The notes: generated by a model not told the origin, from the sequence alone. 64,000 bases of DNA from Xanthomonas hortorum pv. pelargonii (GCF_024499015.1 NZ_CP098604.1:4464001-4528000), one strand, 5' to 3'. Positions 18,010 to 28,778 are shown, counted from the stretch's first letter. A program made the numbers and translations.

Positions 18010-18654
18010 ATGGCCAACGATGGGGTTAACGCACCTGCTGATCTCGGGCGTCGTCGGTTTTTGACCGCGACAACCTCCGTGGTCGGTGCGGTCGGAGCAG
18101 GATTTGTTGCAGTTCCGTTCGTGAAGTCGTGGAATCCCAGTGCACGCGCCAAGTTGGCCGGCGCACCGGTGACTGCCGACATCAGCGCCTTGCAGGAAGG
18201 GCAACGGCTGGTTCTGGAGTGGCGCGGTCAGCCGATCTGGATCGTCAAGCGCTCCAAGGCGATGCTCGACGCACTGCCCTCGCTGGACGACCGGCTCAAG
18301 GACCCCAAGTCCGAGAACAAGGACCAGCAGCCGGACTACGTGCTGAAGAACCCCGAGTACCGCTCGATCAAGTCCGATATCTCGGTATTGGTGGGCCTGT
18401 GCACGCATCTGGGGTGTTCGCCCGAGATGGTCGCCGAGATCCGGCCCGAGCCCTACGACCCGCAATGGAAGGGCGGCTACTTCTGCCCTTGTCATAAATC
18501 GCGCTTCGACATGTCCGGCCGCGTCTTCGACGGCGTGCCGGCACCGATCAACCTGCTGGTGCCCCCACACCACTACGTGGACGACAACACGCTGGTCATC
18601 GGCGTCGATCCGGATGGCGCCGGTACGTCGGCCAAAAGCACGGGGGCTGCCTGA
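18010..18654 (+). CDS. petA: Ubiquinol-cytochrome c reductase Rieske iron-sulfur subunit
   Basis: 214 residues of the bc1 complex. A twin-arginine type N-terminus (GRRRFLTATTS) and single TM helix anchor the protein. The 2Fe-2S ligands are in CTHLGC and CPCHKSRFD. GGAGAG stands just upstream of the ATG. First gene of petABC; the stop overlaps the cytochrome b start by one base. Confidence 0.97.
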   Translation: MANDGVNAPADLGRRRFLTATTSVVGAVGAGFVAVPFVKSWNPSARAKLAGAPVTADISALQEGQRLVLEWRGQPIWIVKRSKAMLDALPSLDDRLKDPKSENKDQQPDYVLKNPEYRSIKSDISVLVGLCTHLGCSPEMVAEIRPEPYDPQWKGGYFCPCHKSRFDMSGRVFDGVPAPINLLVPPHHYVDDNTLVIGVDPDGAGTSAKSTGAA

Positions 18655-19913
18655 TGAGCAATATTCTTGTCCGTACCGCGAATGGCGTGTTCGAGTGGGT
18701 CAACGAGCGCGCGCCCGGCCTGATGCCGGTTTATCGCAAGCATGTCAGCGAGTACTACGCGCCGAAGAACTTCAACATCTGGTACTACTTCGGCTCGCTG
18801 GCGATGGTGGTGCTGGTCAACCAGATCGTCACCGGCATCTTCCTGACGATGCACTACAAGACCAGCGCTGCCGATGCGTTCGCTTCGATCGAATACATCA
18901 TGCGCGACGTGGAGTGGGGCTGGCTGATCCGCTACATGCACAGCACCGGCGCCTCGCTGTTCTTCATCGTGGTGTATCTGCACATGTTCCGCGGGCTGAT
19001 GTACGGCAGCTACCAGAAGCCGCGCGAGCTTGTCTGGATCCTCGGCATGCTGATCTATCTGGTGCTGATGGCCGAAGCCTTCATGGGCTACGTGCTGCCC
19101 TGGGGGCAGATGTCGTTCTGGGGCGCGAAGGTGATCATCTCCTTGTTCGGCGCCATTCCGGTGATCGGCAATGGCTTGACCGAATGGATCATGGGCGACT
19201 ATCTGCCCGGCGATGCCACGCTCAACCGCTTCTTTGCCTTGCACGTCATCGCGTTGCCGTTGGTGCTGTTGCTGCTGATCGTGCTGCATCTGGGCGCGCT
19301 GCACGAAGTGGGCTCCAACAATCCCGATGGCGTCGACATCAAGAAAGGTCCCAAGGGCAATCGCTGGGATGCGCACAAGCCTGCCGACGGTATCCCGTTT
19401 CATCCGTATTACACGGTCAAGGATCTGGTCGGTGTCGGCTTCCTGCTGCTGATTGCGGCCTTCATCATCTTCTTCGCGCCGGCCTTCGGCGGTCTGTTCC
19501 TGGAGCACGACAACTTCACCGAGGCCAACCGGCTGGTGACCCCGGAGCACATCAAACCCGTTTGGTACTACACGCCGTATTACGCGATGTTGCGGGTGGT
19601 GCCCAACAAGCTCGGTGGCGTGGTGGTGATGTTCTCGGCGATCGCGATCCTGTTTCTGGTGCCGTGGCTGGATCGCGCCAAGGTCCGCTCAATCCGCTAC
19701 CGCGGCTGGATTTCCAAGGTCGCGCTCGGCGTGCTGGTGGTGTGCTTCGTATGGCTGGGCGTAATCGGCTCCGGGCCGGGTACCGACGCGCACGAGACCT
19801 ATGTCGGGCGGGTGCTGACCTTCCTGTATTTCGCTTTCTTCATCACCATGCCGGTGTGGACGCGGATAGATAAGACCAAACCGGTACCGGAGCGGGTGAC
19901 CACGCATGACTAA
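18654..19913 (+). CDS. petB: Cytochrome b of the bc1 complex
   Basis: 419 residues, eight TM helices, with haem-ligand histidines in RYMHSTGAS and FFIVVYLHMFRG (helix B) and FFALHVIALP and LIVLHLGALHEVG (helix D). Quinol-oxidising subunit in the inner membrane. The usual Qo-site PEWY motif reads PVWY here (KPVWYYTPYYAM). The gene overlaps petA by 1 base and petC by 8 bases. Confidence 0.97.
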   Translation: MSNILVRTANGVFEWVNERAPGLMPVYRKHVSEYYAPKNFNIWYYFGSLAMVVLVNQIVTGIFLTMHYKTSAADAFASIEYIMRDVEWGWLIRYMHSTGASLFFIVVYLHMFRGLMYGSYQKPRELVWILGMLIYLVLMAEAFMGYVLPWGQMSFWGAKVIISLFGAIPVIGNGLTEWIMGDYLPGDATLNRFFALHVIALPLVLLLLIVLHLGALHEVGSNNPDGVDIKKGPKGNRWDAHKPADGIPFHPYYTVKDLVGVGFLLLIAAFIIFFAPAFGGLFLEHDNFTEANRLVTPEHIKPVWYYTPYYAMLRVVPNKLGGVVVMFSAIAILFLVPWLDRAKVRSIRYRGWISKVALGVLVVCFVWLGVIGSGPGTDAHETYVGRVLTFLYFAFFITMPVWTRIDKTKPVPERVTTHD

Positions 19914-20664
19914 GCACATCGTGAAGTCATGGAAGTCACGCTTGATTGCGCTGCTGTGCGCTCTGGTCGTTGCCGGCGGCGCGATGGCGGCCGAAGGCGG
20001 CGCAGTACAGCAGACCGGAAACGATCTAAGCGATCGTGCCTCGCTGCAACGTGGGGCGCAGTTGTTCATGAACTACTGTTCGGGCTGCCATTCGCTGAAA
20101 TACCTGCGCTATTCGCGCATGGCCAGCGATCTGGGCTTGAGCGAAGCGGAGGTCATGGCCAACCTCAACTTCACCGGCGCCAAGATCGGCGAGCACATCG
20201 AAGGCACCATGCCGCACGATGCAGCGACCAAATGGTTCGGCAAGGCGCCGCCGGATCTGACCCTGATCGCCCGCGTGCGCGGCACCGATTGGGTCTATAC
20301 CTACCTCAAGTCGTTTTATCTGGATCAGACCCGTCCGTTGGGCTGGAACAACCAGTTGTTCCCGAACGCGTCCATGCCCAACCCGCTGTGGGAACTGCAA
20401 GGCCTGCAGCAGGCGCAGTACGGGCCGCCGGATAAGGCCACCGGCGACAAGCCGGTGCGGGCGCTCAAGCTCGGTCAAGCTGGACGCCAGACACCAGTCG
20501 AGTTCGATCAGACCGTGCGCGATATCTCCAACTTCCTGGAATACGCGGGCGAGCCGGCGGCGCTGAAGCGGCAAAGCATGGGCGTGTGGGTGATTCTGTT
20601 TCTGGCCCTGCTGACCTTCATCGCCTATCTGCTCAAGAAGGAGTATTGGAAGGACGTGCATTGA
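19906..20664 (+). CDS. petC: Cytochrome c1 of the bc1 complex
   Basis: 252 residues: signal peptide (LIALLCALVVAGGAMA), haem-binding motif CSGCH followed by SLKYLRYSRM, and a C-terminal TM anchor (VWVILFLALLTFIAYLL) ending KKEYWKDVH. Periplasm-facing electron carrier that accepts electrons from the Rieske protein. Last gene of the petABC operon. Confidence 0.97.
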   Translation: MTKHIVKSWKSRLIALLCALVVAGGAMAAEGGAVQQTGNDLSDRASLQRGAQLFMNYCSGCHSLKYLRYSRMASDLGLSEAEVMANLNFTGAKIGEHIEGTMPHDAATKWFGKAPPDLTLIARVRGTDWVYTYLKSFYLDQTRPLGWNNQLFPNASMPNPLWELQGLQQAQYGPPDKATGDKPVRALKLGQAGRQTPVEFDQTVRDISNFLEYAGEPAALKRQSMGVWVILFLALLTFIAYLLKKEYWKDVH

Positions 20665-20890
20665 TCGCGCTGTGAGTGCGGCAGCGGCCGTGCAATGTCG
20701 CGGCCGCCCGACGCAGCGAACACAACTTGGCGATCGCCAAGCGTATGTGGGCGCTGTGGAAGAACCGGACTGGACGCGTGGTGCGTGCCGATTCCCGGCA
20801 CCAGCCGCGTACGTCCGGCTGTCGCGCAATCATTTCTGTCAGCCGCCGTTGGCGCTATCTCGATGGTCCCAGGCCGTGTTGGCCGGTTGG
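20665..20890. other. Intergenic sequence downstream of petC
   Basis: No gene seen. A short inverted repeat, GCGGCCG/CGGCCGC around a 10-base loop near 20684-20706, could end petABC transcription, but it has no T-run. Confidence 0.3.
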
Positions 20891-21197
20891 TCGAGGGCGC
20901 GATGCCCTCACCGCTTGCGGGACACGCCGCAAGTACGTCCATGTAGGCTCGGTGGCGGCATCCATGCCGCCACACGGTCCCGCAATCGGCGAGGACACCG
21001 CACCAGAAAGTTAGTCGGCTGCTTCATTGAAAACATGCACACCGACTATCTCCACTGGTCCTTGCCGGCCCACCGTCGCGGGACCTTACGCGGCATGGAT
21101 GCCGCGTAAGAGCCTACACGGACGTACTTGCGGCGTGTCCCGCGGTGGTGGGCCGGCAAGGACCCTGCAGCAAACCCGCAGATCAGCCGCAAACCCA
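20891..21197 (-). repeat. Composite palindromic repeat, copy A (between petC and sspA)
   Basis: Two palindromic units joined by a spacer. Unit 1 (20891-21005) has arms around CCTCACCGCTTGCGGGA and TCCCGCAATCGGCGAGG, with an inner palindrome GGCGGCATCCATGCCGCC. Unit 2 (21054-21168) has arms CCTTGCCGGCCCACCGTCGC and GCGGTGGTGGGCCGGCAAGG, with inner palindrome TTACGCGGCATGGATGCC. Both carry ACGCCGCAAGTACGTCC in one orientation or the other. Read on the minus strand, the whole unit including the spacer (GTCGGTGTGCATGTT...AAGCAGCC) and flank (GCGGCTGATCTGC) matches copy C at 52688-52998. Confidence 0.8.
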
Positions 21198-21389
21198 CCT
21201 GTTGATGACGCGTAATCGCCTGGCACGCCCGTCATTCAACAAGACAACATGGCTTGTTCGTGTTTTGAGGCCTTATCACCCTTGGCTTTTGCGTGACGTG
21301 ATTGCACACTCGAAGGACCGTGGTGACGGTCGGCGTTGGGCCGGCTGCGCCGATGCGGCCGGCGGATTCCGGTCGTCGGAGAGCCTTGA
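21198..21389. promoter_or_regulatory. Upstream region of sspA
   Basis: 192 bases between repeat copy A and sspA with no gene. It must contain the sspA promoter if sspA is not read through from petABC; I cannot place -35/-10 boxes with confidence. GGAGAG before the ATG at 21390 is the likely ribosome-binding site. Confidence 0.35.
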
Positions 21390-22025
21390 ATGGCGACGAG
21401 TGTGCGTATGCGAAATACCTTGACTTTGTTTTCGTCCAACGACGACGTGTTGTGCCACCGGGTCCGCTTGGTCCTGGCGGCGAAAGGGGTGACCTACGAC
21501 CTGGTGCCGGTCGACCCACAAAATCCTCCCGAAGATCTGATCGATCTCAATCCCTATCACTCGGTTCCCACCCTGGTCGAACGCGACCTGGTGCTGTACG
21601 CCGCATCGGTGGTCAGCGAGTACCTGGACGAGCGCTATCCGCATCCGCCGCTGATGCCGGTCGATCCGCTGTCGCGCGCGCGCCTGCGGCTGGCGATGCT
21701 GCGGATCGAGCACGACTGGGTGCCGCAGGTGCAAGCCATCCAGCTCGGCAACAAGACCCAGGCCGAGGCCGGCCGCAAGCGCCTGAAGGAACTGCTCACC
21801 GCATCGGTGCCGTTGTTCAAGGCCAGCAAATTCTTCCTCAATCCGGAAATGAGTCTGGCCGATTGCGCCATGGCGCCGATCATCTGGCGACTGGACGCAT
21901 TGGAGATCGGCCTGCCCAAGGACGGCAAGGCGATCGAGGACTACGGCAACCGGATCTTCCGCAATCCCGGCTTCATCCGCAGCCTGACCGATCAGGAACG
22001 CAAACTGCGCGACATGCCGGGCTGA
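21390..22025 (+). CDS. sspA: Stringent starvation protein A (GST-like RNA polymerase-associated factor)
   Basis: 211 residues with GST fold: N-terminal RNTLTLFSSNDDVLCHRVRLVL, then a helical domain with FLNPEMSLADCAMAPIIWRL. SspA binds RNA polymerase and supports stress survival and virulence gene expression in several Gram-negatives. The start at 21390 has GGAGAG about 7 bases upstream; the ATG at 21408 (MRNTLTLF) is the alternative. It lies directly upstream of sspB, the conserved pairing. Confidence 0.94.
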   Translation: MATSVRMRNTLTLFSSNDDVLCHRVRLVLAAKGVTYDLVPVDPQNPPEDLIDLNPYHSVPTLVERDLVLYAASVVSEYLDERYPHPPLMPVDPLSRARLRLAMLRIEHDWVPQVQAIQLGNKTQAEAGRKRLKELLTASVPLFKASKFFLNPEMSLADCAMAPIIWRLDALEIGLPKDGKAIEDYGNRIFRNPGFIRSLTDQERKLRDMPG

Positions 22026-22103
22026 TGCGAGGGCTGTATGCCAACAGACCGAGGTCCGATCGCAGCGCCGCCGCTGCGGGTCGTGTGCGGGTAAAATGAC
22101 GCC

Positions 22104-22547
22104 ATGAGCGAAGATTTCCCCCGCATGACCAGCCATCGCCCGTACCTGTTGCGGGCCTTGGTCGAATGGATCAACGACAACGGCATGACGCCGCACGTTC
22201 TGGTGGACGCAGGATTGCCTGGCGTGCAGGTGCCTGCCAGTGCCGTCAAGGACGGTCGCGTCGTGTTGAACATCGCCGAGCGCGCCGTGGTCGGGCTGCA
22301 GGTCGACAACGAAAGCGTGCGCTTCACTGCGCGCTTCGGCGGCGTCAGCTATCCGGTGATGGTGCCGATGGCCGCCGTGCTGGCGGTGTACGCACGCGAG
22401 ACCGGGCAGGGCATGGCCTTGCCGGACGACATCCCGGGCACCAGCACCGAACCGCCGGATCCCGGTGCACCGCCGCCACCGAGCCCGCCTACGCCGGACG
22501 AGCCGCCAAGTGCCGGCAAGCGCCCGCATTTGCGTGTGGTCAAGTAA
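22104..22547 (+). CDS. sspB: ClpXP protease specificity-enhancing factor SspB
   Basis: 147 residues. The folded domain (SHRPYLLRALVEWINDNGMTPHVLVD to PMAAVLAVYARETGQGM) is the ssrA-tag-binding adaptor fold. A Pro-rich linker then leads to the C-terminal ClpX-binding module (GKRPHLRVVK). The adaptor delivers ssrA-tagged proteins to ClpXP. 78 bases after sspA, probably co-transcribed. Confidence 0.95.
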   Translation: MSEDFPRMTSHRPYLLRALVEWINDNGMTPHVLVDAGLPGVQVPASAVKDGRVVLNIAERAVVGLQVDNESVRFTARFGGVSYPVMVPMAAVLAVYARETGQGMALPDDIPGTSTEPPDPGAPPPPSPPTPDEPPSAGKRPHLRVVK

Positions 22548-22555
22548 GTGGACGT

Positions 22556-22578
22556 CCGGACGCGCATGGCGCGTCCGG
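22556..22578 (+). terminator. Hairpin downstream of sspB
   Basis: Perfect 10-bp stem CCGGACGCGC/GCGCGTCCGG with a three-base loop, 9 bases after the sspB stop. No T-run follows, so it may be a termination or mRNA-stabilising hairpin. Confidence 0.5.
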
Positions 22579-22797
22579 CGTTCGATATGTGGCAGGCGCT
22601 TCGGTTACTGATGCGCACTGTGCGCATGCGGCACAGATGGACAACGGTGCTGCGACGAACAGACATGCTGCTGGGCAGGCACGCTGCAATCGAAGCATCG
22701 GAGCTGTCGATGCATCATCAGCGCAGCGGGGCCTTCGGTGGCGCATGCTCAAGCGCAGACGATGCATTCGGATCTGCGCAAACCAGTCAAGCCACGC

Positions 22798-23142
22798 TCA
22801 ATTCAAGCGCTGATGGTCCGGGCTCAGCGGCGTCACCGTGGCCACTTGCGGGCCGGTGAAGGCGATCAGCTGATCGCCGCGCAGCACCAGACGGCCACTG
22901 TGGCGGTCCACGCCGTCATGCGAATACTCGAAACGAAACGTCCGCTCGAAGCCCAGCCAACCATTGGGTTTGCGGCAAATACGGATGTTGGTGGAATGCA
23001 CGCTCTGGTCCAGCCACTGCACATCGGCAGCGCGGCAGGCATTGCGGCCGAGGATATCGGCGCGTTCGGCAGCCGCACGCGAGGAGTTCCAGAACGCGTA
23101 TAGCGCGGCGCCGGCAATCATGAAGAGAATAAGGCTGGGCAT
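22798..23142 (-). CDS. DUF3301 domain protein (small membrane-anchored)
   Basis: 114 residues: an N-terminal TM helix (LILFMIAGAALYAFW), then a cytoplasmic-type region with DVQWLDQSVHS and the aromatic GWLGFERTFRFEYS followed by a GRLVLRGDQLIAF strand pair, the pattern of DUF3301. Function unknown. The start at 23142 (MPSLIL) is preferred over 23151. Convergent with sspB. Confidence 0.75.
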   Translation of the reverse strand: MPSLILFMIAGAALYAFWNSSRAAAERADILGRNACRAADVQWLDQSVHSTNIRICRKPNGWLGFERTFRFEYSHDGVDRHSGRLVLRGDQLIAFTGPQVATVTPLSPDHQRLN

Positions 23143-23572
23143 GGGCGCCAATGTGCCACGGCATGCGCCCGATCGACAATCGTCATGCCGGGCCGCAGCG
23201 TTGCGTTGGCCGGTAGCAGGACATCCGGCATCGCCCAGTATCCGACGATCACGCAGCTAGCGTCCTCGTTGCACCGGCAATGGCAGCGTCCTCGCTGTCC
23301 CAGCATTGGCTGAGCACACGTCGCGAACGTGCATCGGCTTGACGCGAAAGGCGCGCATAGGCCGATATGTACCCGCGATACGTCGACTGCGAGCGCTGAA
23401 TACACTCGTCTGAACGCTAGGCAGCAGCATCGATCACCGCACTAAACGATTCACCGCCATCGCGGTGGCTGGCTTGCGTCAGCGACCGCGCACCCCCATC
23501 CAGTGAACTCCCGCCGAGTTGAATCCGCGCACCGCTCGCTCTAACTTGGCGCGACGGTTCGGGGCATTGCCT
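23143..23572. other. 430-bp gap upstream of lhr
   Basis: Nothing recognisable. The short open frames here have no family features or plausible start signals. The region should hold the lhr promoter and that of the DUF3301 gene. Confidence 0.4.
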
Positions 23573-26500
23573 ATGCATCCTGTTCTGCAGCAGTTCCATC
23601 CTGTCGTGGCCGCATGGTTCGCGCAGACCTTTGCTGCGCCCACGCCGGCGCAGATTGCCGCGTGGCCGGCGATCCAGGCCGGGCGGCACACGCTGGTGGC
23701 TGCGCCGACCGGTTCGGGCAAGACGCTGACCGCTTTCTTCGCCGCCATCGATGCGCTGATCCGCGATGGTCTGGCCAACGGCGGCGCATTGCCGGACGAA
23801 ACCCGCGTGGTCTACGTGTCGCCGCTGAAGGCGCTATCCAACGACATCCATCTCAATCTGGACGCGCCGCTGCAAGGCATCCGCACGGCCCTGCGCGCAG
23901 ACGGTTTGCCGGATGTGGCAGTGCGCACAGCGGTACGTACCGGCGACACACCGCAGCGTGAGCGGGCCAAACTGCGGCGCGTGCCGCCGCATATTCTGGT
24001 GACCACGCCGGAGTCCTTGTATGTGCTGCTGGGCTCGGCCTCCGGGCGCAACGCGCTGCGGCACGTGCGCACCGTCATCGTCGATGAAATCCATGCGGTG
24101 GCGGCGGACAAACGCGGTAGCCATCTGAGCCTGACGCTGGAGCGTCTGCAACGATTGGCCGAGCGCCCGATCACCCGCATCGGGCTGTCTGCCACGCAAA
24201 AGCCGATTGAAACGGTCGCGCAATTTCTGGTCGGCGTCGGCGACGCCGGGCAACCTCCACCGCAGTGCGAGATCGTGGATATCGGCTACACCCGCACGCG
24301 CGACCTCGCGCTGGCCTTGCCGCCGACGCCGCTGAGCGTGGTGATGTCCAACGACCAGTGGCTGCAGGTATACGCCGAGGTAGCCGCGCTGGCGCAGCAA
24401 CACCGCACCACGCTGGTGTTCGTCAATACCCGGCGCATGGCCGAGCGGGCCGCGCGGCATCTGGGCGATCTGCTCGGCAAACAGCGCGTGGCCGCACATC
24501 ACGGCAGCCTGTCGCGCGAGACGCGCCTGCTGGCCGAGCAGCGCCTCAAGGCTGGCGAATTGACCGTGCTGGTAGCCACCGCATCGCTGGAACTCGGGCT
24601 GGATATTGGCGATGTCGACCTGGTCTGCCAGCTCGGCTCGCCACGTTCGATCGCCACGTTTCTGCAACGCACCGGACGCGCCGGGCATGCGGTTGGTGGC
24701 ACGCCGAAGGCGCGGCTGTTTCCGCAGACCCGCGACGAGTTGGTCGAATGCGCTGCGCTGCTCGATAGCGTGCGCCGCGGCGAGCTGGACGCGCTACGGA
24801 TTCCGCTCGCGCCGATCGATGTGCTTGCACAACAAATCGTGGCCGAGGCCGCCTGCGAGGACTGGGATGAAGATGCGCTGTTCGCGCTGGTGCGCCGCGC
24901 GTGGCCATTCGCTCAGCTGCGCCGGGAGACGTTCGATCGCGTGCTGGGCATGCTGTGCGATGGCTTCAGTACCCGGCTCGGGCCGCGTGCGGGTTATCTG
25001 CATCGCGATGCTGTGCACCGCCGCCTGCATGCACGCCGTGGTGCGCGCATGACCGCGCTGACCTCCGGCGGCACCATTCCCGAGACCGGCGACTACAGCG
25101 TGGTGCTGGAGCCGCAGGCGGAAAAGATCGGCACGGTGAACGAGGATTTCGCGGTCGAAAGCCTGACCGGCGATGTGTTTCAGCTCGGTAATGCCAGCTA
25201 CCGCATCCTGCGTGTGGATGCGGGCCGCGTGCGGGTGGAAGATGCCAAGGGCGCGCCGCCGAACATTCCGTTCTGGCTGGGCGAAGCGCCGGGCCGCAGC
25301 GATGAATTGTCGGCGGCGGTGTCGCGGTTGCGTGGCGAGATCGCCGCACGGCTGGACAGCATGCCCCTCGATGCCACGCCGTTCGAAGGCGCGCTACTCG
25401 ACAGCACGCTACTCGACAGCACGCCACGCGCCACCGCGCCACATCAAGCCGCCTGCGATTGGCTCTGCAGCGAGTTGGGCCTGGTCGCCGAAGCCGCGCG
25501 CCAACTGGTGGACTATCTCGCGCACGCCTGCGCGGCGCTGGGCACCATGCCGACCCAGCAATGTCTGGTGATGGAGCGCTTCTTCGATGCCAGCGGCGGC
25601 ACCCAGCTGGTGATCCACTCGCCGTATGGCAGCCGCATCAATCGCGCCTGGGGTCTGGCGTTGCGCAAGCGGTTTTGCCGCACCTTCAATTTCGAATTGC
25701 AGGCCGCGGCAACCGAAGATGCGATCGTGCTGTCGCTCTCCACCAGTCATAGCTTTGCATTGGAGGAGGTTGCCCGTTATCTGCACTCGTCATCGGCCGA
25801 GCATGTGCTGATCCAGGCGGTGCTGGATGCGCCGCTGTTCGGCGTGCGCTGGCGCTGGAATGCGACCAATGCGATGGCGTTGCCGCGCTTCACTGGCGGC
25901 AACAAGGTGGCGCCGCAGTTGCAACGGATGAAGTCCGAAGATCTGTTAGCGAGCGTGTTCCCCGATCAGGTCGCCTGCGCGGAGAATCTGGTCGGCGAAC
26001 GGCAGGTGCCGGACCATCCGTTGGTGACGCAGACGCTGCAAGACTGCCTGCATCAGGCCATGGACAGCGAAGGCTGGTTGCAGGTGCTGCGTGGGCTGGA
26101 ATCCGGCGCAATCACGGTGGTGGCGCGCGACCTGGCCGCGCCATCGCCGCTGGCGGCCGAAGCCTTGAACGCGCGTCCGTACGCGTTTCTGGACGATGCG
26201 CCGTTGGAAGAGCGCCGCACTCAGGCGGTGCAAAACCGCCGCTACACGCCGCAGACTAGCGACGATCTGGGCCGGCTCGATCCCGATGCCATCGCCTCGG
26301 TGCTCGAGGAAGCCTGGCCGCAGCCACGCGATGCCGAAGAAATGCACGAAGCGCTGGTCGGGCTTGGCGTATTGCCCGTGGACGAAGCCGCCGATGCGCA
26401 ATGGCAGGCCTGGTTGGCTGCGCTGGCTGCCGATGGCCGCGCCAGCTGTATCGCGTTGAACGGTGCGCCCCCGCTATGGATCAGCGCCGAGCGCATCGAC

Positions 26501-28045
26501 TGGTTCACGCCGCTGTATCCAGATGCGTCGCCACAACCGCCGTTGCAGGCGCCGGCCGATTGCCGTGTCGCCGAGTGGGAACGCGACTGGGCTGTACGCG
26601 AACTGCTGCGCGGGCGCCTGTCTGCGATCGGCCCGGCGCAGGTGCCGGCATTGGCGGGCGCACTGCATTTGCCGCAGGCCGAGATCGTACTCGCGCTGGC
26701 GGCATTGCAGCGCGAGGGCTATGTCATGGCCGGGCAGTTCAGTGCCCAGGCGCAGTCGGAGGAGTGGTGCGAACGCCATCTGTTGGCGCGCATCCATCGC
26801 TACACCCTGGGGCGCTTGCGCCGCGAGATCGAACCGGTGTCGCAACGCGATTACGCGCGCTTTCTGTTCGAGTGGCAGCACCTTGACAGCGCCAGCCGTG
26901 TGGCCGGGCCGGATGCATTGGCCGGTGTTGTCGGGCAGCTGGAAGGCTTCGAAGCCCCCGCGCTGCTGTGGGAGAGCGAGTTGCTACCTGCGCGGGTATG
27001 CGACTACCAACCGGCGTGGCTGGACGAGTTGTGCACGGCCGGGCGCACCGTGTGGGCACGGCTGCGTCCCGGCGGTGGCCGCAGTGGTGCCGCGTTGCGC
27101 GCGACGCCCATTGTGTTGCTGCCGCGTCGCGAAGCGCAGCGCTGGAGCAGCCTGGCACGCGGTGTCGATGACGCACCCCTGGGCTCGCGCGCGCAGCGCG
27201 TGGCAGAGGTGTTGCAGCAGCAAGGCGCGTTGTTCTTCGATGAGATCGCCGATGCCGCCCGCTTGATGAGCACCGAGTTGGAAGACGCGTTGAGCGAGCT
27301 GGTGATGCGTGGCCGCGCGCATTGCGACAGTTATGCCGGGCTGCGTGCGCTGCTGGTACCGGCCTCCAAGCGACCGAGCGCGTTGTCGCGCCACCGTCGC
27401 CGCGCCAGTGCGCTGGGCATTCGCGATGCCGGCCGCTGGGCGCCGGTGCGCACGCTGCCGGAATTACCGTTGGCCGAAGCTGGCGAGCGGCATCAGGAGA
27501 CCCTTGAACACGTTGCGCGCACGCTGCTGCGTCGTTATGGCGTGGTGTGTTGGCGGTTGCTCGAACGTGAGGCCGCATGGTTGCCGCCGTGGCGCGAATT
27601 GCTGCGCATGTATCAACGGCTGGAAGCGCGCGGCGAGATCCGGGGTGGTCGTTTCATCGAGGGCCTGTCTGGCGAACAATTCGCGTTGCCGGACGCGATT
27701 GCCGCGCTGCGCCGGGTGCGTGCACAGCCGCTGCAAGGGCAGTGGGTGTGCGTGAGTGCGAGCGACCCGAGCAATCTGCTCGGCAGTCTTCTACCTGGCG
27801 AGCGCATCGCGCGCGTGCCGGGCAATCGCATCGCTTATCTCGATGGCCTGCCGGTGGCGGTGTGGGCGGCAGATCGCTTCCAGCCGCTGCAGGAGCTCAC
27901 CGCTGAGCAAGCCGAACAGGCACTGCGCTTGCTGCAACGTGGCCCAGGCGCTGCCGAGCAGACGCCGATGGAGCAATGGCTGGCTCAGTTGCCCGGCAGC
28001 ACCGCGCGCGCGCCGGTCACGCGCGGAAGCGGACGCGACAAATAG
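23573..28045 (+). CDS. lhr: Large ATP-dependent helicase Lhr
   Basis: 1490 residues, close to the length of E. coli Lhr. SF2 helicase core at the N-terminus: Q-type [15 protein letters not shown], Walker [13 protein letters not shown]-box variant VDEIHA, motif III LSATQ and motif [10 protein letters not shown]. Lhr winged-helix/beta-barrel regions and the long C-terminal extension typical of bacterial full-length Lhr follow. A 3'-5' DNA/RNA helicase linked to DNA repair. The start at 23573 (MHPVLQQF) is chosen over an upstream TTG. A 15-bp direct tandem repeat (25394-25423) encodes LLDST twice. The last 61 bases overlap the convergent mpg remnant. Confidence 0.95.
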   Translation: MHPVLQQFHPVVAAWFAQTFAAPTPAQIAAWPAIQAGRHTLVAAPTGSGKTLTAFFAAIDALIRDGLANGGALPDETRVVYVSPLKALSNDIHLNLDAPLQGIRTALRADGLPDVAVRTAVRTGDTPQRERAKLRRVPPHILVTTPESLYVLLGSASGRNALRHVRTVIVDEIHAVAADKRGSHLSLTLERLQRLAERPITRIGLSATQKPIETVAQFLVGVGDAGQPPPQCEIVDIGYTRTRDLALALPPTPLSVVMSNDQWLQVYAEVAALAQQHRTTLVFVNTRRMAERAARHLGDLLGKQRVAAHHGSLSRETRLLAEQRLKAGELTVLVATASLELGLDIGDVDLVCQLGSPRSIATFLQRTGRAGHAVGGTPKARLFPQTRDELVECAALLDSVRRGELDALRIPLAPIDVLAQQIVAEAACEDWDEDALFALVRRAWPFAQLRRETFDRVLGMLCDGFSTRLGPRAGYLHRDAVHRRLHARRGARMTALTSGGTIPETGDYSVVLEPQAEKIGTVNEDFAVESLTGDVFQLGNASYRILRVDAGRVRVEDAKGAPPNIPFWLGEAPGRSDELSAAVSRLRGEIAARLDSMPLDATPFEGALLDSTLLDSTPRATAPHQAACDWLCSELGLVAEAARQLVDYLAHACAALGTMPTQQCLVMERFFDASGGTQLVIHSPYGSRINRAWGLALRKRFCRTFNFELQAAATEDAIVLSLSTSHSFALEEVARYLHSSSAEHVLIQAVLDAPLFGVRWRWNATNAMALPRFTGGNKVAPQLQRMKSEDLLASVFPDQVACAENLVGERQVPDHPLVTQTLQDCLHQAMDSEGWLQVLRGLESGAITVVARDLAAPSPLAAEALNARPYAFLDDAPLEERRTQAVQNRRYTPQTSDDLGRLDPDAIASVLEEAWPQPRDAEEMHEALVGLGVLPVDEAADAQWQAWLAALAADGRASCIALNGAPPLWISAERIDWFTPLYPDASPQPPLQAPADCRVAEWERDWAVRELLRGRLSAIGPAQVPALAGALHLPQAEIVLALAALQREGYVMAGQFSAQAQSEEWCERHLLARIHRYTLGRLRREIEPVSQRDYARFLFEWQHLDSASRVAGPDALAGVVGQLEGFEAPALLWESELLPARVCDYQPAWLDELCTAGRTVWARLRPGGGRSGAALRATPIVLLPRREAQRWSSLARGVDDAPLGSRAQRVAEVLQQQGALFFDEIADAARLMSTELEDALSELVMRGRAHCDSYAGLRALLVPASKRPSALSRHRRRASALGIRDAGRWAPVRTLPELPLAEAGERHQETLEHVARTLLRRYGVVCWRLLEREAAWLPPWRELLRMYQRLEARGEIRGGRFIEGLSGEQFALPDAIAALRRVRAQPLQGQWVCVSASDPSNLLGSLLPGERIARVPGNRIAYLDGLPVAVWAADRFQPLQELTAEQAEQALRLLQRGPGAAEQTPMEQWLAQLPGSTARAPVTRGSGRDK

Positions 28046-28603
28046 CAGCTATCGGGGACCACCCAGCGCCACGGCGCATCCATCGCCTTGCGGATGCCGA
28101 TGCGCGGCGTCGTCAGCGGAATCGATGGTGGCGGCAGGCCATCGTCTTCGATCCATAGCCGCGCGCTTGCGTCGGTCAGATCCAGCCCGTTATCGGCAGC
28201 CGTGACGCCGAATGCCTGGGCCAGGCGACCGGGGCCGGTGGTCAAGGTCTTGAGCGGGGCAGCGTTACGTGCAGCCTGCATGGAGGCGATCGTGGCCAGC
28301 GGCTCGAGCGCGCGAATCAGCACCGCATGGCCAGGTGCGCCGCCGCACACCGCGTTGATCGCCCAATGCATGCCGTAGATGATACACATACAGATGCCCG
28401 GGCGCACCGAACATCACCTGCGTGCGTGGAGTCATGCCGCGGAACGAATGCGCTGCCGGATCTTCGCTGCCGCAATACGCCTCGACCTCGGTAATGCGCC
28501 CGCGTCGTCCGTCCGCACTGACCAACACCTTGTTGAGCAATTGCGGTGCGACGCTGCGTGCGTCGTGATCGTAAAACGTGCGCGGGAGTGGCCGAGGCGA
28601 CAT
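27985..28603 (-). pseudogene. mpg: 3-methyladenine DNA glycosylase (Mpg/AAG), frameshifted
   Basis: Base-excision repair glycosylase homologue. The 5' frame (from 28603) reads [29 protein letters not shown] and [17 protein letters not shown], then goes out of frame. The remainder [25 protein letters not shown] continues in another frame to 27985. The break is at about 28378-28386, where two bases appear to be missing between YVY and IYGMH. As written the enzyme would be truncated before its DNA-binding half. Decay and sequencing error are both possible. Confidence 0.78.
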
Positions 28604-28778
28604 GCAGGCAGCCTAGCGGCGCGGGCGTGATGTCGCTGCGGTTGTCCTTCAGGACTGTCCCGGACAACGCGCGAATCGCGGGTAGGATTTTTCCGAATGT
28701 GGGCTGCTGCGAGCGCATGACCGGTCACAAAAGCGCACATCCAACTGCCTGAATAGGCATCGCGGTAATGCCCGCATC

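Noticed and set aside
20672..21109. Possible small genes in the petC-sspA gap
   Set aside because: The frames run across the palindromic repeats and have no family features.
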